DNA of 64,000 nt from Sulfurimicrobium sp963741495 (GCA_963741495.1 CAVUID010000012.1:1-64000); one strand, 5' to 3'. Shown: positions 8,516-17,323, counted from the first letter of the stretch. Numbers and translations are program-made. Notes: generated by a model not told the origin, from the sequence alone.

Positions 8516-9989
8516 CTATTGCAGGATGGTGATACATCTATTCAGCAATTCTTCATTGCCTATGATTACTAGGTTCAATCTCTTTCTGGTTCTTGTGATG
8601 TTTTGGAATAGCATCTTGCGTGGGGCGTAGTACGCTCATCTTTGTAAATAAGATTGCCTTTCTCGTCATAGAGAAGAACCTATCAATCGTTACCGCTACG
8701 CCATCAAACTCTTGCCCAATTACTTGGTGTGATGTTTTACAGGATGCTTCTGAATATTTCTCGTGATGTTCTTTATAATACTGTGATGGGGTGAATCGCA
8801 AGATTTCCCATTTGGTTTCATCTAGTGCATCGAGGTAACTTTTTGCGGCTTCGGTGGTGTTGAAATAATTTATTTCGATGTTGCTATTGCTTGAAATGGG
8901 TAGAGATTTCTTGTTGTTGAAAAGCATTTTTATGAATGCCGCTATTTCTTTGTTTGTTCTTATCTTCTCCGAAAGTTTGTATTGGGTGATGGGCTTGATT
9001 GATTCAATCTTTCCGCTTACATCCTCTTTTCTTCCCAGTTCGATAGGGTTTGACGTTTGTCGTGCGAGAAAATGCAGAGGCCTTTGGTTAGCTTTACTTT
9101 CTCCACAATAGTATCTAGCTGGTTTGGGTATATCCGTTGCGCCTCATCGATGATAACTAAATCAAAATTTGCAAGGTCGTAGTTTCCGTAGTTTTTTATT
9201 GCGGTGATTGCCCAGCCATTACTTTTTAACGCTATGTGGCCATTATTTAGTTGTCCGCAGTGGATTATGAGCGGCTTTATGTTACTGCCCATAAGATGCT
9301 TTGCGATATCGTATGTTAGTAGGGTCTTTCCTGTTCCCGCACTGCCTACGATTGAAATGAAGTTCGCTTCTTTGGGTGATTTTAGTGAATCGATGATTTG
9401 ACTCTTAACGTCCTCTTGCTGCTGTGTTAAAAAATATTCGCCAGACAAAAACTTATTCGTTGAGTTGAAAGGTGAAACCAGGTAGTCCGATGGGTTAAAT
9501 AGTGCGTCAGGAACTGACGTATCATCTATTTCCTGATTGGTGAGTAATTCTGCTAAATCATTAACTTTAGTTTTTTCTAGTTGTTCGTCATCTCGTAAGA
9601 AGTACAGTTCTTGGGATTCGGATACAAACGTGAAGGCGTAAATCTCTCCTTCCAATGAAGCTCAAATAGTATTTGTTTCGTATTAGTTGCTTCTTAATTT
9701 TCTCTTCCGTGCTGTTATTCTTGAGTTCTATGTTTATGATGCTTTTTTGGCTAAAGCGCAGCAAGTCAAACTCTTTGCCTATCTGCGGAATTTTGTAACC
9801 CACATAAAACCTGTCTATGGCTCCTATGCTGCACTCAATGTCGGTCAAGGCCTTGGCTAGACTTCGTAGGTCCTCAATTTCTGCGCCTTTGATTTCTATG
9901 CCATAGTGTTTTAGGAACCCCTTGAAACCATCTTCTTTCAATGAGTCTTTTGCTTGCAATAGCGATTGGATGTTTACTCGTTTTATCAT
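8516..9989 (-). pseudogene. Cassette 3: nuclease-helicase (DUF2075-like), broken by several frameshifts
   Basis: Three overlapping frames join into one protein of about 490 residues starting at the ATG at 9989. The N-terminus has a PD-(D/E)XK-type pattern (GKEFDLLRF, then IINIELKNNS). The centre is a P-loop ATPase of the DUF2075 type with Walker A GSAGTGKTLLTYDIA, Walker B LVIIDEAQRIYP and SHDKRQTLS. The end has the helicase-like motif ITRTRKRLNLVIIGNEELLNR. Frame changes occur near 9655 (GG for G), 9020 (one base lost), 8685 and 8615. The coding sequence is otherwise conserved, so either the cassette is decaying or the assembly has errors here. It is strikingly A/T-rich. It lies first in the array, next to the lone core site at 10062. 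Confidence 0.7.
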
Positions 9990-10061
9990 TTCTGCTTGTT
10001 TGATTCTGTGAAGGTGGTTCGGTTAATTCGAGTGGATGCTCAAGTGGCTCAATAAGCATTG

Positions 10062-10068
10062 GCCTAAC
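10062..10068 (-). other. Lone integron core site GTTAGGC (cassette 5' boundary, possible attI remnant)
   Basis: On the minus strand GTTAGGC matches GTTRRRY and precedes cassette 3 by about 75 bp, exactly where the first cassette of an array should join attI. No partner RYYYAAC box with attC-like arms is seen upstream, so a simple attI-type or degenerate site is likelier than a fourth attC. Confidence 0.5.
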
Positions 10069-10394
10069 AGTTAATCAAGAGACCCATGGGCCGGTCGTTT
10101 ATTAATATAGAGACGGCGGTCATATGGCCCTATCTTGATGATTGTTAATATTCTTCTTAACCTTTGGTCCGATTATTACCTTATGGAAAGCAGAGACCGG
10201 TGACAGACGATTAGTGCTCCTGTTATGGGAGCGGTCCACTATGGGGGAAAGTTAAGGATTTTAGCGCCGTGGGTCTCTCTTGGTCGGAAAGTGCCGGCCA
10301 GGCAGGTGGGGTCCGTTTTCCGTTGCATACCAGACCTTGGTTGGTGGCCAGTGAAGGTCCGGAACTGGCACTATTGAGACATTCCCCCGCCAAT
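10069..10394. other. Gene-free A/T-rich flank of the cassette array
   Basis: Between the lone core site and the tex stop codon no convincing gene is seen. The sequence contains an imperfect inverted repeat (ATCAAGAG at 10075 and CTATCTTGAT near 10125). In an integron this is where attI, the Pc promoter and intI would lie; no integrase motifs were found in either strand. Confidence 0.5.
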
Positions 10395-12722
10395 TCAATT
10401 CAACGCGATTTCAGCTTGGCAAATGCCGCTGCCATCGCGCCCTCCGGTTGTTGCGCCTGGAGGTTTGCCGGGCTGCTGCGGGCGCGGCGCCTGTCTGGGG
10501 CTGGCAGGCCGCTTTTCTTCGCGCGCTGCCGCCTGCCCCGGTTCATCCCCCATGCGCATGGTGAGCGCGACGCGGCGGCGCTTTTCGTCCACTTCCAGCA
10601 CTTTGACCTTCACCACCTGGCCGGCCTTGACCACGCTGTGCGGGTCTTTGACGAATTTGTCGGCCAGGGCGGAGATATGCACCAGGCCATCCTGATGCAC
10701 GCCGATGTCGACGAAGGCGCCGAAGTTGGTGACGTTGGTCACCACGCCTTCCAGCACCATGCCGGGCTGCAGGTCCCTGAGCGACTCGACGCCCTCGCGG
10801 AAGGTCGCCGTCTTGAACTCGGGGCGCGGGTCGCGGCCGGGTTTTTCCAGCTCGGCCAGGATGTCCGTCACCGTGGGCAGGCCGAATTTCTCGTCGGTAA
10901 AGCGGCGCGGGTCCAATGTTCTGAGGAAGGCGCTGTCGCCGACCAGCTGCCGCATCTCGCGCCCGCTGGCATCCAGTATCTTCTGCACCAGCGGATAGGC
11001 TTCGGGATGCACGCCCGAGGCGTCGAGCAGGTTGTCGCCATTGCTGATGCGCAGGAAACCGGCCGCCTGTTCGAAGGCTTTTTCGCCGAGGCGCGGTACT
11101 TTTTTCAGGTCCTTGCGGCTCCTGAACGCACCGTTCTGCTGGCGGAATTCGACGATGTTGCGCGCCAGCGTCGAATTCAGGCCGGAAACCTGCTCCAGCA
11201 GGGGCTCGGAAGCGGTGTTGAGGTCGACGCCCACCTTGTTGACGCAATCCTCAACCACCGCGTCCAGCGCGCGCGCCAGTTCGTTCGGGTTGACGTCGTG
11301 CTGGTACTGACCGACGCCTATGGCCTTGGGGTCGATTTTCACCAGCTCGGCGAGCGGGTCCTGCAGGCGCCGGGCGATGGACACCGCGCCGCGCAGCGAC
11401 ACATCCAGCGCCGGAAACTCCCGCGCGGCGCGCTCGGAGGCTGAATACACCGAGGCGCCGGCCTCGCTCACCACGATGCGCTGCAATTTCAGCTCGGGAT
11501 GGCGCTGCATCAGCTCGGCCACAAGGCGGTCGGTTTCACGCGAGGCCGTACCGTTGCCGATGCTGACCAGTTCTGCGCCATGTTTCTTCGCCAGCGCTGC
11601 GAGGACAGAAATGGATTTGTCCCACTCGCGGCGCGGTTCGTGGGGATAAATCGTGGCGGTATCCAGCAGCAGGCCCGTTGCATCCACCAGCGCCGCCTTG
11701 ACCCCGGTGCGGATGCCGGGATCGAGCCCGAGCACCGCCTTGTGCCCGGCGGGCGCGGCCAGCAGCAGGTCATGCAGGTTGCGGGCGAAGACCTGGATCG
11801 CCTCGGCCTCGGCGCGTTCGCGCAGGCGGTCGATCAGTTCCGTTTCGAGGTGGGGGTAAATCTTTACCTTCCAGGCAAAGCGCACGGTGTCCGCCAGCCA
11901 GCGATCGGCAGCGCGGCCCTGGTCGGCAATGCCGAAGCGCCGGGCGATTACGCCCTCGTAGGGGTGAGGCGCAGAGCGCGGTGCGGCCGGGTCTTCTTCC
12001 CCCACCACCAGCGAGAGGCGCAGCACGCCTTCGTTGCGCCCGCGCAGCAGCGCCAGGGCGCGGTGCGAAGGCGCGCTCCGGATCGGTTCGCGATGCGCGA
12101 AATAATCGGAAAATTTGGCGCCCGCCTCGGCCTGGCCTTCTTCCAGCGCGGAGGTCAGCATGCCTTCCTGCCACAACGACTCGCGCAGGCGGCCCAGCAA
12201 TTCCGCGTCCTCGGCAAACTTTTCCATCAGGATGTGGCGCGCGCCGTCGAGCGCGGCCTTGCTGTCCGGCACGCCCAGTTCGGCATTGAGATAGGCCGTT
12301 GCCGTCTCTTCGGGGACCAGCGCGGGGTTTTCCAGCAGCGTGAAAGCCAGCGGCTCCAGCCCGGCCTCACGAGCGATCTGCGCCTTGGTGCGGCGCTTCT
12401 GCTTGTAGGGCAGATAGAGGTCTTCCAGCGCGACTTTGCTTTCTGCATGGCTGACGGCGTTTTCCAGTTCCGGGGTCAGCTTGCCCTGTGAGGCAATGCT
12501 GGCAAGGATAGCCTCGCGCCGCCCCTCCAGCTCGCGCAGGTAGCGCAGACGCTCGTCGAGATTGCGCAACTGGGTATCGTCCAGCCCGCCGGTCGCTTCC
12601 TTGCGATAACGGGAGATGAAGGGCACGGTGGAACCTTCGTCGAGCAGTGCCACGGCGGCGGCAACCTGGGCTTCGCGCGCGCCGAGTTCTTCGGCGATGC
12701 GCTGGTTGATGCTCTTGATCAA
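10395..12722 (-). CDS. tex: Tex transcription accessory / RNA-binding protein
   Basis: 775 residues. Domains in order: N-terminal helical Tex domain (INQRIAEELGAREAQVAAAVALLDEGSTVPFISRYRKEATGGLDDTQLRNLDERLRYL), YqgF-like RNase H fold (VLGLDPGIRTGVKAALVDATG), helix-hairpin-helix region (VDLNTASEPLLEQVSGLNSTLARNIVEFRQ), and a C-terminal S1 domain (LQPGMVLEGVVTNVTNFGAFVDIGVHQDGLVHIS), followed by a proline/arginine-rich tail. The probable start is the TTG at 12722 (IKSINQR), with AAAGGA seven bases upstream; this TTG overlaps the TGA of the upstream SEC-C gene, so the two are probably translationally coupled. Longer starts would run into that gene. Confidence 0.93.
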   Translation of the reverse strand: MIKSINQRIAEELGAREAQVAAAVALLDEGSTVPFISRYRKEATGGLDDTQLRNLDERLRYLRELEGRREAILASIASQGKLTPELENAVSHAESKVALEDLYLPYKQKRRTKAQIAREAGLEPLAFTLLENPALVPEETATAYLNAELGVPDSKAALDGARHILMEKFAEDAELLGRLRESLWQEGMLTSALEEGQAEAGAKFSDYFAHREPIRSAPSHRALALLRGRNEGVLRLSLVVGEEDPAAPRSAPHPYEGVIARRFGIADQGRAADRWLADTVRFAWKVKIYPHLETELIDRLRERAEAEAIQVFARNLHDLLLAAPAGHKAVLGLDPGIRTGVKAALVDATGLLLDTATIYPHEPRREWDKSISVLAALAKKHGAELVSIGNGTASRETDRLVAELMQRHPELKLQRIVVSEAGASVYSASERAAREFPALDVSLRGAVSIARRLQDPLAELVKIDPKAIGVGQYQHDVNPNELARALDAVVEDCVNKVGVDLNTASEPLLEQVSGLNSTLARNIVEFRQQNGAFRSRKDLKKVPRLGEKAFEQAAGFLRISNGDNLLDASGVHPEAYPLVQKILDASGREMRQLVGDSAFLRTLDPRRFTDEKFGLPTVTDILAELEKPGRDPRPEFKTATFREGVESLRDLQPGMVLEGVVTNVTNFGAFVDIGVHQDGLVHISALADKFVKDPHSVVKAGQVVKVKVLEVDEKRRRVALTMRMGDEPGQAAAREEKRPASPRQAPRPQQPGKPPGATTGGRDGSGICQAEIALN

Positions 12723-13402
12723 TGTAATGTCCTTTCTGCGCCGCAGCACTGCTTGAATTTCTTGCCGCTGCCACAGGGGCAAGGTTCGTTGCGCCCGACC
12801 TTGGGCGCATCGCGCCTCACCGGGGCGCTTTTTCGCTGCTCTTGCCAGAAGTTGTAAATCCCGGCCACGGCACCTGGCAGCACATCCATGCACTCCTGCT
12901 GCAATTTTTCGTATTCATCTTCCGGCATGAATTTCCCGTTTTTGCGCTCGGCATCTTCCTTGAAGGCACCGGACAAAAGCAGGATGGGGAAAGTCAGCTT
13001 TTTCAGCACCTCGTTGCCCGGCTGTAGCCACTCTTCAGTGGACAAACCCCAGCCAAGGATATAGCCGTCGCACCAGGCAGGGTAGTCCGGCGCCTGATCA
13101 GCGCTCGCCTGTTGCTTCAAAATCAGCGTGGGCGCATGCCCCTCCGCCAGCGCGGAGGATACGCTAGAGTAAAAGCGCGTCAGCAAGTCCATGAATTCCT
13201 GGGCCTGATCCAGCGATTCATAAGGCAATTCACCGCCCAGCACATCCGGCATCCAGCGACTGGCGGAAATGGTGTCCGGCGAGCTGATCACGGCGCAAAA
13301 AAAGCCCTGCAACTGAGTCACGCTCAGGGCTTTGTTATTAAAAACGGGCGACGCCAGCCAGCGCTCGAGCGCGGCGCGCTCCTGTTCTGAAAATTCAATC
13401 AT
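12719..13402 (-). CDS. UPF0149/YecA-like protein with C-terminal SEC-C zinc motif
   Basis: 227 residues from the ATG at 13402 (MIEFSEQERAALERWL). The N-terminal 170 residues are the UPF0149 helical domain (LQGFFCAVISSPDTISASRWMPDVLGG, CDGYILGWG). The C-terminus is a SEC-C metal-binding motif, VGRNEPCPCGSGKKFKQCCG, like the one at the end of SecA. Function in bacteria is poorly known; ribosome or SecA association has been suggested for YecA-type proteins. It is coupled to tex by overlap. A close paralogue lies at 25194-25895. Confidence 0.88.
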   Translation of the reverse strand: MIEFSEQERAALERWLASPVFNNKALSVTQLQGFFCAVISSPDTISASRWMPDVLGGELPYESLDQAQEFMDLLTRFYSSVSSALAEGHAPTLILKQQASADQAPDYPAWCDGYILGWGLSTEEWLQPGNEVLKKLTFPILLLSGAFKEDAERKNGKFMPEDEYEKLQQECMDVLPGAVAGIYNFWQEQRKSAPVRRDAPKVGRNEPCPCGSGKKFKQCCGAERTLH

Positions 13403-13767
13403 GGATTTAGGACCTGTTAATACTGATTTTGCGATCGAAGTGGCTTTACACCATATCAGCAATTTGCCATGCGGCTTCCTGCGCGGCATGAACATGATAG
13501 CTGTTTTGCTTCAGGCGAGGGGAGAAGGAATGACGCTAATAATGCCTAAGCGCAAGGACCCAGCATCAACAGGATAAAGCCATCCACTTGTTTTCACCGA
13601 ACCCTGATTTGTGTGATAATCAGTTCTGTTAGGGTCATTAATTAAATTTGCAGCGTGAGCGCAAGCCGTTGCAATTCAACGAATGGACTTGCACAAACCG
13701 GGGATTTTTGAGGATAACGCCAACGCCCCCGATGCCACATCAACCCAATTTTGAGCCTTGAGTTCTT
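13403..13767. other. Intergenic region between divergent SEC-C and signalling genes
   Basis: This 365-bp stretch separates the minus-strand SEC-C gene from the plus-strand response regulator and must hold both promoters. No convincing small gene, tRNA or hairpin terminator was seen. A weak purine-rich stretch precedes the response regulator ATG. Confidence 0.4.
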
Positions 13768-14154
13768 ATGACCGTTTCTGTACTCGTTGTTGATGACTCG
13801 GCAATGGCCCGCAAGATGCTGATCAAGTCCCTTCCCGCGCACTGGGAGATGGAAATCACCCAGGCGAGCAATGGCCAGGAGGCGATAGAAGCCTACCGGG
13901 CAGGAAAGGCCGAGATCATGTTTCTCGACCTGACCATGCCCATCATGGATGGCTATCAGGTTCTGGAAGCCCTGCGCCAGGAAGACATGAACAGCCTCGT
14001 GATCGTTGTTTCGGCCGATATTCAACCGATTGCCCAGCAGCGGGTGAAATCGCTTGGTGCGATTGCCTTTGTAAAGAAGCCGGTCAGCGCCGAAGTAATC
14101 GAGTCGGTTCTCAAGGATTATGGATTCTATGACTTTGACTCCACTAAGCGCTGA
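13768..14154 (+). CDS. CheY-like single-domain response regulator
   Basis: 128 residues consisting only of a receiver domain. VLVVDDS supplies the acidic pocket, MFLDLTMPIMDG the phospho-acceptor Asp, VVSAD the conserved Ser/Thr switch position, and FVKKPVS the Lys-Pro. There is no output domain. Its 3' end overlaps the CheC-like gene by 35 bp, and a diguanylate cyclase follows, so it likely forms one signalling operon in which this protein is the phosphorylated messenger and CheC its phosphatase. Confidence 0.92.
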   Translation: MTVSVLVVDDSAMARKMLIKSLPAHWEMEITQASNGQEAIEAYRAGKAEIMFLDLTMPIMDGYQVLEALRQEDMNSLVIVVSADIQPIAQQRVKSLGAIAFVKKPVSAEVIESVLKDYGFYDFDSTKR

Positions 14155-14743
14155 CCAGCGCGACGCCCTGCAGGAAATCACCAACGTAGCGATGGGCCAG
14201 GCCGGCGCTTCGCTGGCGACAATCCTCAATACTTTCGTCACACTCTCCATCCCTCGCATCAACATCGTGGATGTAGCGGAAGTCGCCACTTCCATGAACG
14301 AGCTGATCGGCAGAAATACCGAGGTGACGGCTGCCCGGCAATCCCTGAACGGCTATCTGCGCGGCGAGGTGCTGGTCATTTACGGCCAGGACGGCTGCAA
14401 CGACCTGGCCGACCTGATGGGCTACGACGATGAACTGGACCGTGCCGCCGAGCAGGAATTGCTGCTCGATGTCAGCAACGTCCTGGTGGGCGCCTGCCTG
14501 TGCGGCATTGCCGAGCAGTTGCACACTGAACTCAGCTTTTCGGCCCCCTCCCTGATCGGCGAAAAAATTCCGGTTGAGACGCTGTTGAGACCAGAAAAAC
14601 TGAGCTGGTCGCACGCATTGCTGATGGAAGTCAATTTCCGCCTGGAAGAGCGAAAATTTACCGCTCATCTGGTCATGCTGATGCCGGAAGAAGCAATCGA
14701 CCGCATGCGCGGCGTGATTGACGCTTTCATTGAATCCTTCTGA
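14120..14743 (+). CDS. CheC/CheX-type CheY-P phosphatase
   Basis: 207 residues. CheC-family proteins have two pseudo-symmetric E-x2-N helices that attack CheY phosphate. Here these are LQEITNVAMGQAGASLA near residue 20 and LLDVSNVLVGACLCGIA near residue 117, the second with Asp in place of Glu. The start could be the ATG at 14120 or that at 14129; both lie inside the response regulator gene. The neighbour pair CheY plus CheC suggests adaptation or signal-termination rather than a full chemotaxis operon, as no cheA or mcp is near. Confidence 0.85.
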   Translation: MDSMTLTPLSADQRDALQEITNVAMGQAGASLATILNTFVTLSIPRINIVDVAEVATSMNELIGRNTEVTAARQSLNGYLRGEVLVIYGQDGCNDLADLMGYDDELDRAAEQELLLDVSNVLVGACLCGIAEQLHTELSFSAPSLIGEKIPVETLLRPEKLSWSHALLMEVNFRLEERKFTAHLVMLMPEEAIDRMRGVIDAFIESF

Positions 14744-14760
14744 CCCCCGGTAGCGAACGC

Positions 14761-15738
14761 ATGCCTGAGTCGACAAACACGCGCGCCCTTCCCGACTTCA
14801 TCGTCAAATGGGTGGATGTCGGCATATTCGTCATCAACAAGGAGATGGAAATCACCTTGTGGAACAACTTCATGGCCAACCACAGCGGCCAAAGTGCGGC
14901 GGATGTAGTGGGGCGCAACCTGTTCGACGCTTTTCCGGAACTGCCAAAAAACTGGCTCAAGAAAAAGATCGACAGTATTTTTATCCTGAAGAATTTTGCC
15001 TTCACTTCCTGGGAACAAAGACCCTACCTTTTCCGCTTCCCGCATAACCGTCCCATCACCGGGGGCGTCGATTTCATGTATCAGAACTGTACTTTCGTTC
15101 CCGTAAAGAACGAGCAGGGCGAGGTTGAGTCAGTGTGCGTGACCCTGTTCGATGCCACCGACACCGGCATTTCGCAAACGATGCTGAAGAAAACGATGGC
15201 CGCGCTGGAAGAAAGCAGCAGCCGGGATGGATTGACCGGCATTTTCAACCGCCGTTACCTCGAACAGCACCTTGACACCGAGTTCGGCCGCTGCAAGCGT
15301 TATGGCGGCATTTTCTCCCTGATTCTGTTCGACCTGGACCACTTCAAGAAAGTGAACGACACCTACGGACATCTGGCGGGAGATCAAGTGCTGTGCGAAG
15401 TCGCCAACCGCATTACACCCATGCTGCGCAGTACCGATGTTTTTGGTCGCTACGGCGGGGAAGAATTCAGCGTCATGCTGGCGGCAACAGAACTGCATGG
15501 CGCACAAATACTGGCAGAGCGGTTGCGTGAAGCGATTGCGGAAGCCCCCATAAAATTCAAGGACATCGAGATTCCGGTGACCATCAGCATGGGCGTCACG
15601 CAAATACGCTCACGCAGCGAGAAATACGAAGCGCTGATTCACGAAGCCGATACCGCGCTCTACGCAAGCAAGGAAGGCGGGCGGAACAAGGTAACCACCT
15701 ACACCCCGGGCCTGGAACAGGAAATCGGCAGCCACTGA
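14761..15738 (+). CDS. PAS-GGDEF diguanylate cyclase
   Basis: 325 residues, cytosolic. Residues about 10-125 form a PAS domain (WVDVGIFVINKEMEITLWNNFMANHSGQSAADVVGRNLFDAFPEL). Residues about 155-320 form a GGDEF domain with the catalytic RYGGEEFSVML and, five residues before it, an RSTD inhibitory I-site (RxxD) for product feedback. It makes cyclic di-GMP from GTP. It lies 17 bp after the CheC-like gene, completing a three-gene operon that links a receiver protein to c-di-GMP output. Confidence 0.92.
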   Translation: MPESTNTRALPDFIVKWVDVGIFVINKEMEITLWNNFMANHSGQSAADVVGRNLFDAFPELPKNWLKKKIDSIFILKNFAFTSWEQRPYLFRFPHNRPITGGVDFMYQNCTFVPVKNEQGEVESVCVTLFDATDTGISQTMLKKTMAALEESSSRDGLTGIFNRRYLEQHLDTEFGRCKRYGGIFSLILFDLDHFKKVNDTYGHLAGDQVLCEVANRITPMLRSTDVFGRYGGEEFSVMLAATELHGAQILAERLREAIAEAPIKFKDIEIPVTISMGVTQIRSRSEKYEALIHEADTALYASKEGGRNKVTTYTPGLEQEIGSH

Positions 15739-15790
15739 GTCAGTGGCCGCCTCCTTTACGCACTTCAAGCTATAGCAAAGTCATCCCGCT

Positions 15791-16756
15791 TCAAACCACA
15801 ACTGCCTCACCGCCCAGCGCCTCGACCAGATCGGGCAGAAAACGCGCCAGTTCACCGCTCATGATGGCGAAATCGGCATCGAACTGTTCGTCTGCTGTTT
15901 CAGCCTGCTGCTCGGACTCTTCCTTGAGCAGATCGAGAAAAGCCAGGCGCTTGACCTGCATATTTTCACTCAGCACGAAGGAAATGCGGTCGTTCCAGGT
16001 CATGGCCAGCTTGGTCACCTGCTTGCCTGACTCGATATGATCGCGAATCTCGCCCGCTTCGAGCGGGTGACGGACATAGCGCACCAGCGATTTTTCCTCG
16101 CCCGGCGCAAGCAGTTCGCAGTCGCGGTCGATGCTGAAACCGGCCGGCGCTTCAGCAAAATGAACCTCGCGTAGCGAGCCTGCTTCCTTCTCTCCCTCTG
16201 GGAGAGAGTTAGGAGAGAGGGAAGCCAGCCAGCCGGTCATGGCAGTCACCGGAGAAAGCTGGGTCCGGACCAGCGCTGGTGTCAGGTCGGCGCTGCACTT
16301 GAGTAGCGCCTCGACCAGTTCATCTGCCTTGGCCGGGCTGGCCGCATCGATCACCAGCCAGCCGCCAACCGGGTCAATCCAGGCATAGGTCTTGCGACGG
16401 CGGGAAAAAGCACGCGGCAGCAATTCCTCCGCCACCCGCTCGCGAATCTCGCGCAACTGCTTGCGCCCCGGCTTGTAGCCTTGCTGCTCCTCGATCTCTG
16501 CGGCTCGCTCCTGGGCATACTGGTTAATGACGGCAGAGGGCAAAAGCTTTTGCTCCACGCCCAGCGCAATCAGCATTTGACCCTTGAGAGCATGCACCAG
16601 CGCACCGCCCTCACCGCGCGGCGCCAGCCAGCCGCGGCTTTGCATGTCCATGTTGCCGCACGGCTGGAAAGCCAGGCTGGCGAGCGATTCTTCGAGCTTA
16701 TCGGGGGAAATGGCGCAATCGCGCAGGCGGTAGATCTGAAGGTTCCTGAACCACAT
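15791..16756 (-). CDS. rdgC: Recombination-associated protein RdgC with an in-frame insertion
   Basis: DNA-binding ring protein that modulates RecA. 321 residues from the ATG at 16756 (MWFRNLQIYRLRD). Signatures: RGWLAPRGEGGALVHALKGQMLIALGVEQKLLPSAVINQYAQERA, RRKTYAWIDPVGGWLVIDAASPAKADELVEALL, and WNDRISFVLSENMQVKRLAFLDLL. The usual length is 300-305; the surplus of roughly 20 residues (SLSPNSLPEGEKEAGSLREVHF) is in the loop after MTGWLA and is encoded by a palindromic element that shares a 19-mer with the one in pgm. The frame is intact. Confidence 0.93.
   Translation of the reverse strand: MWFRNLQIYRLRDCAISPDKLEESLASLAFQPCGNMDMQSRGWLAPRGEGGALVHALKGQMLIALGVEQKLLPSAVINQYAQERAAEIEEQQGYKPGRKQLREIRERVAEELLPRAFSRRRKTYAWIDPVGGWLVIDAASPAKADELVEALLKCSADLTPALVRTQLSPVTAMTGWLASLSPNSLPEGEKEAGSLREVHFAEAPAGFSIDRDCELLAPGEEKSLVRYVRHPLEAGEIRDHIESGKQVTKLAMTWNDRISFVLSENMQVKRLAFLDLLKEESEQQAETADEQFDADFAIMSGELARFLPDLVEALGGEAVVV
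16165..16228. repeat. Palindromic element inserted in frame within rdgC
   Basis: Contains the inverted repeat TCTCTCCC (16189-16196) / GGGAGAGA (16200-16207) followed by a second GGAGAGAGGG run, and at one end the 19-mer CCTCGCGTAGCGAGCCTGC (16165-16183). That 19-mer is shared with the pgm insertion at 3289-3307, differing at one base. The element adds about 20 codons without breaking the frame. Borders are estimated. Confidence 0.6.
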
Positions 16757-16892
16757 GACTTGAACTCAAAAGGCGTGATTCTACCGGAATCGCCCGGGAA
16801 GATCAGACACAGCGTGCCACATTCAAGCTGCGGCCACGCACAACACGCGTGGACAATAAAAACAAGGGGCGGCGCTTGCCGCCCCGCGAAGC

Positions 16893-17256
16893 TTACTCCA
16901 CGCTGCCGAAAGAGGGGTCGCTGCTATAGGGCGGCAACGGCAGTCCTGCAATCCTGCAGCCCTGTGAAACCGGCCCGCGCGGGAAAAGCTGATACAGATA
17001 TTTTCTGCCGCCTTCGCGGCCGAAGTGTTCTTCCAGTCCATTCAGCAATTGCCGCGCATGTGGCGCAAGGCCATGATGACGATAATTTTCACGCAACAAA
17101 TGAATCACTTTCCAATGTGCATCGGTAAGCGTAATGCCTTCTTCACGCGCTGTTTCTTCCGCCATGCTGACTGACCAGTCATCCAGTTCCGCCAGCATGC
17201 CTTGCGACCCATGGCTGCGTCGCGGCATCGGTTTCAGTTTGGTTGACATCGAACAT
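16893..17256 (-). CDS. DsrC/TusE-like sulfur-carrier protein, apparent N-terminal frameshift
   Basis: The body (from GMLAELDDWSVSMAEETAREEGITLTDAHWKVIHLLRENYRHHGLAPHARQLL to KYLYQLFPRGPVSQGCRIAGLP) is a clear DsrC-family fold. DsrC carries persulfide on C-terminal cysteines. Here the inner Cys (QGCRIAGLP) is present but the usual penultimate Cys (PTGCV) is replaced by a tail PPYSSDPSFGSVE. The in-frame ATG at 17249 lies 13 bases from GGAGG (17263-17267), whereas another ATG at 17256 has ideal 6-base spacing and reads MFDVNQTETD, resembling DsrC N-termini, but is in a different frame. A one-base shift within the first 20 codons would join them. No dsrAB is in the window. Confidence 0.78.
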
Positions 17257-17323
17257 TTTGCACCTCCTTGATATGTTCTTTGAAAAATCTATCCGGCCAC
17301 ATTGATGCAACTGGATCTAATTA

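Noticed and set aside
11499..12491. 330-codon plus-strand open frame opposite tex
   Set aside because: It is the antisense shadow of a well-conserved gene in GC-rich DNA; its product is Gln/Ala/Arg-rich without motifs. Similar long shadows at 19926-21329 (opposite recQ) and 45897-47189 (opposite the glucan synthase) were dropped for the same reason.
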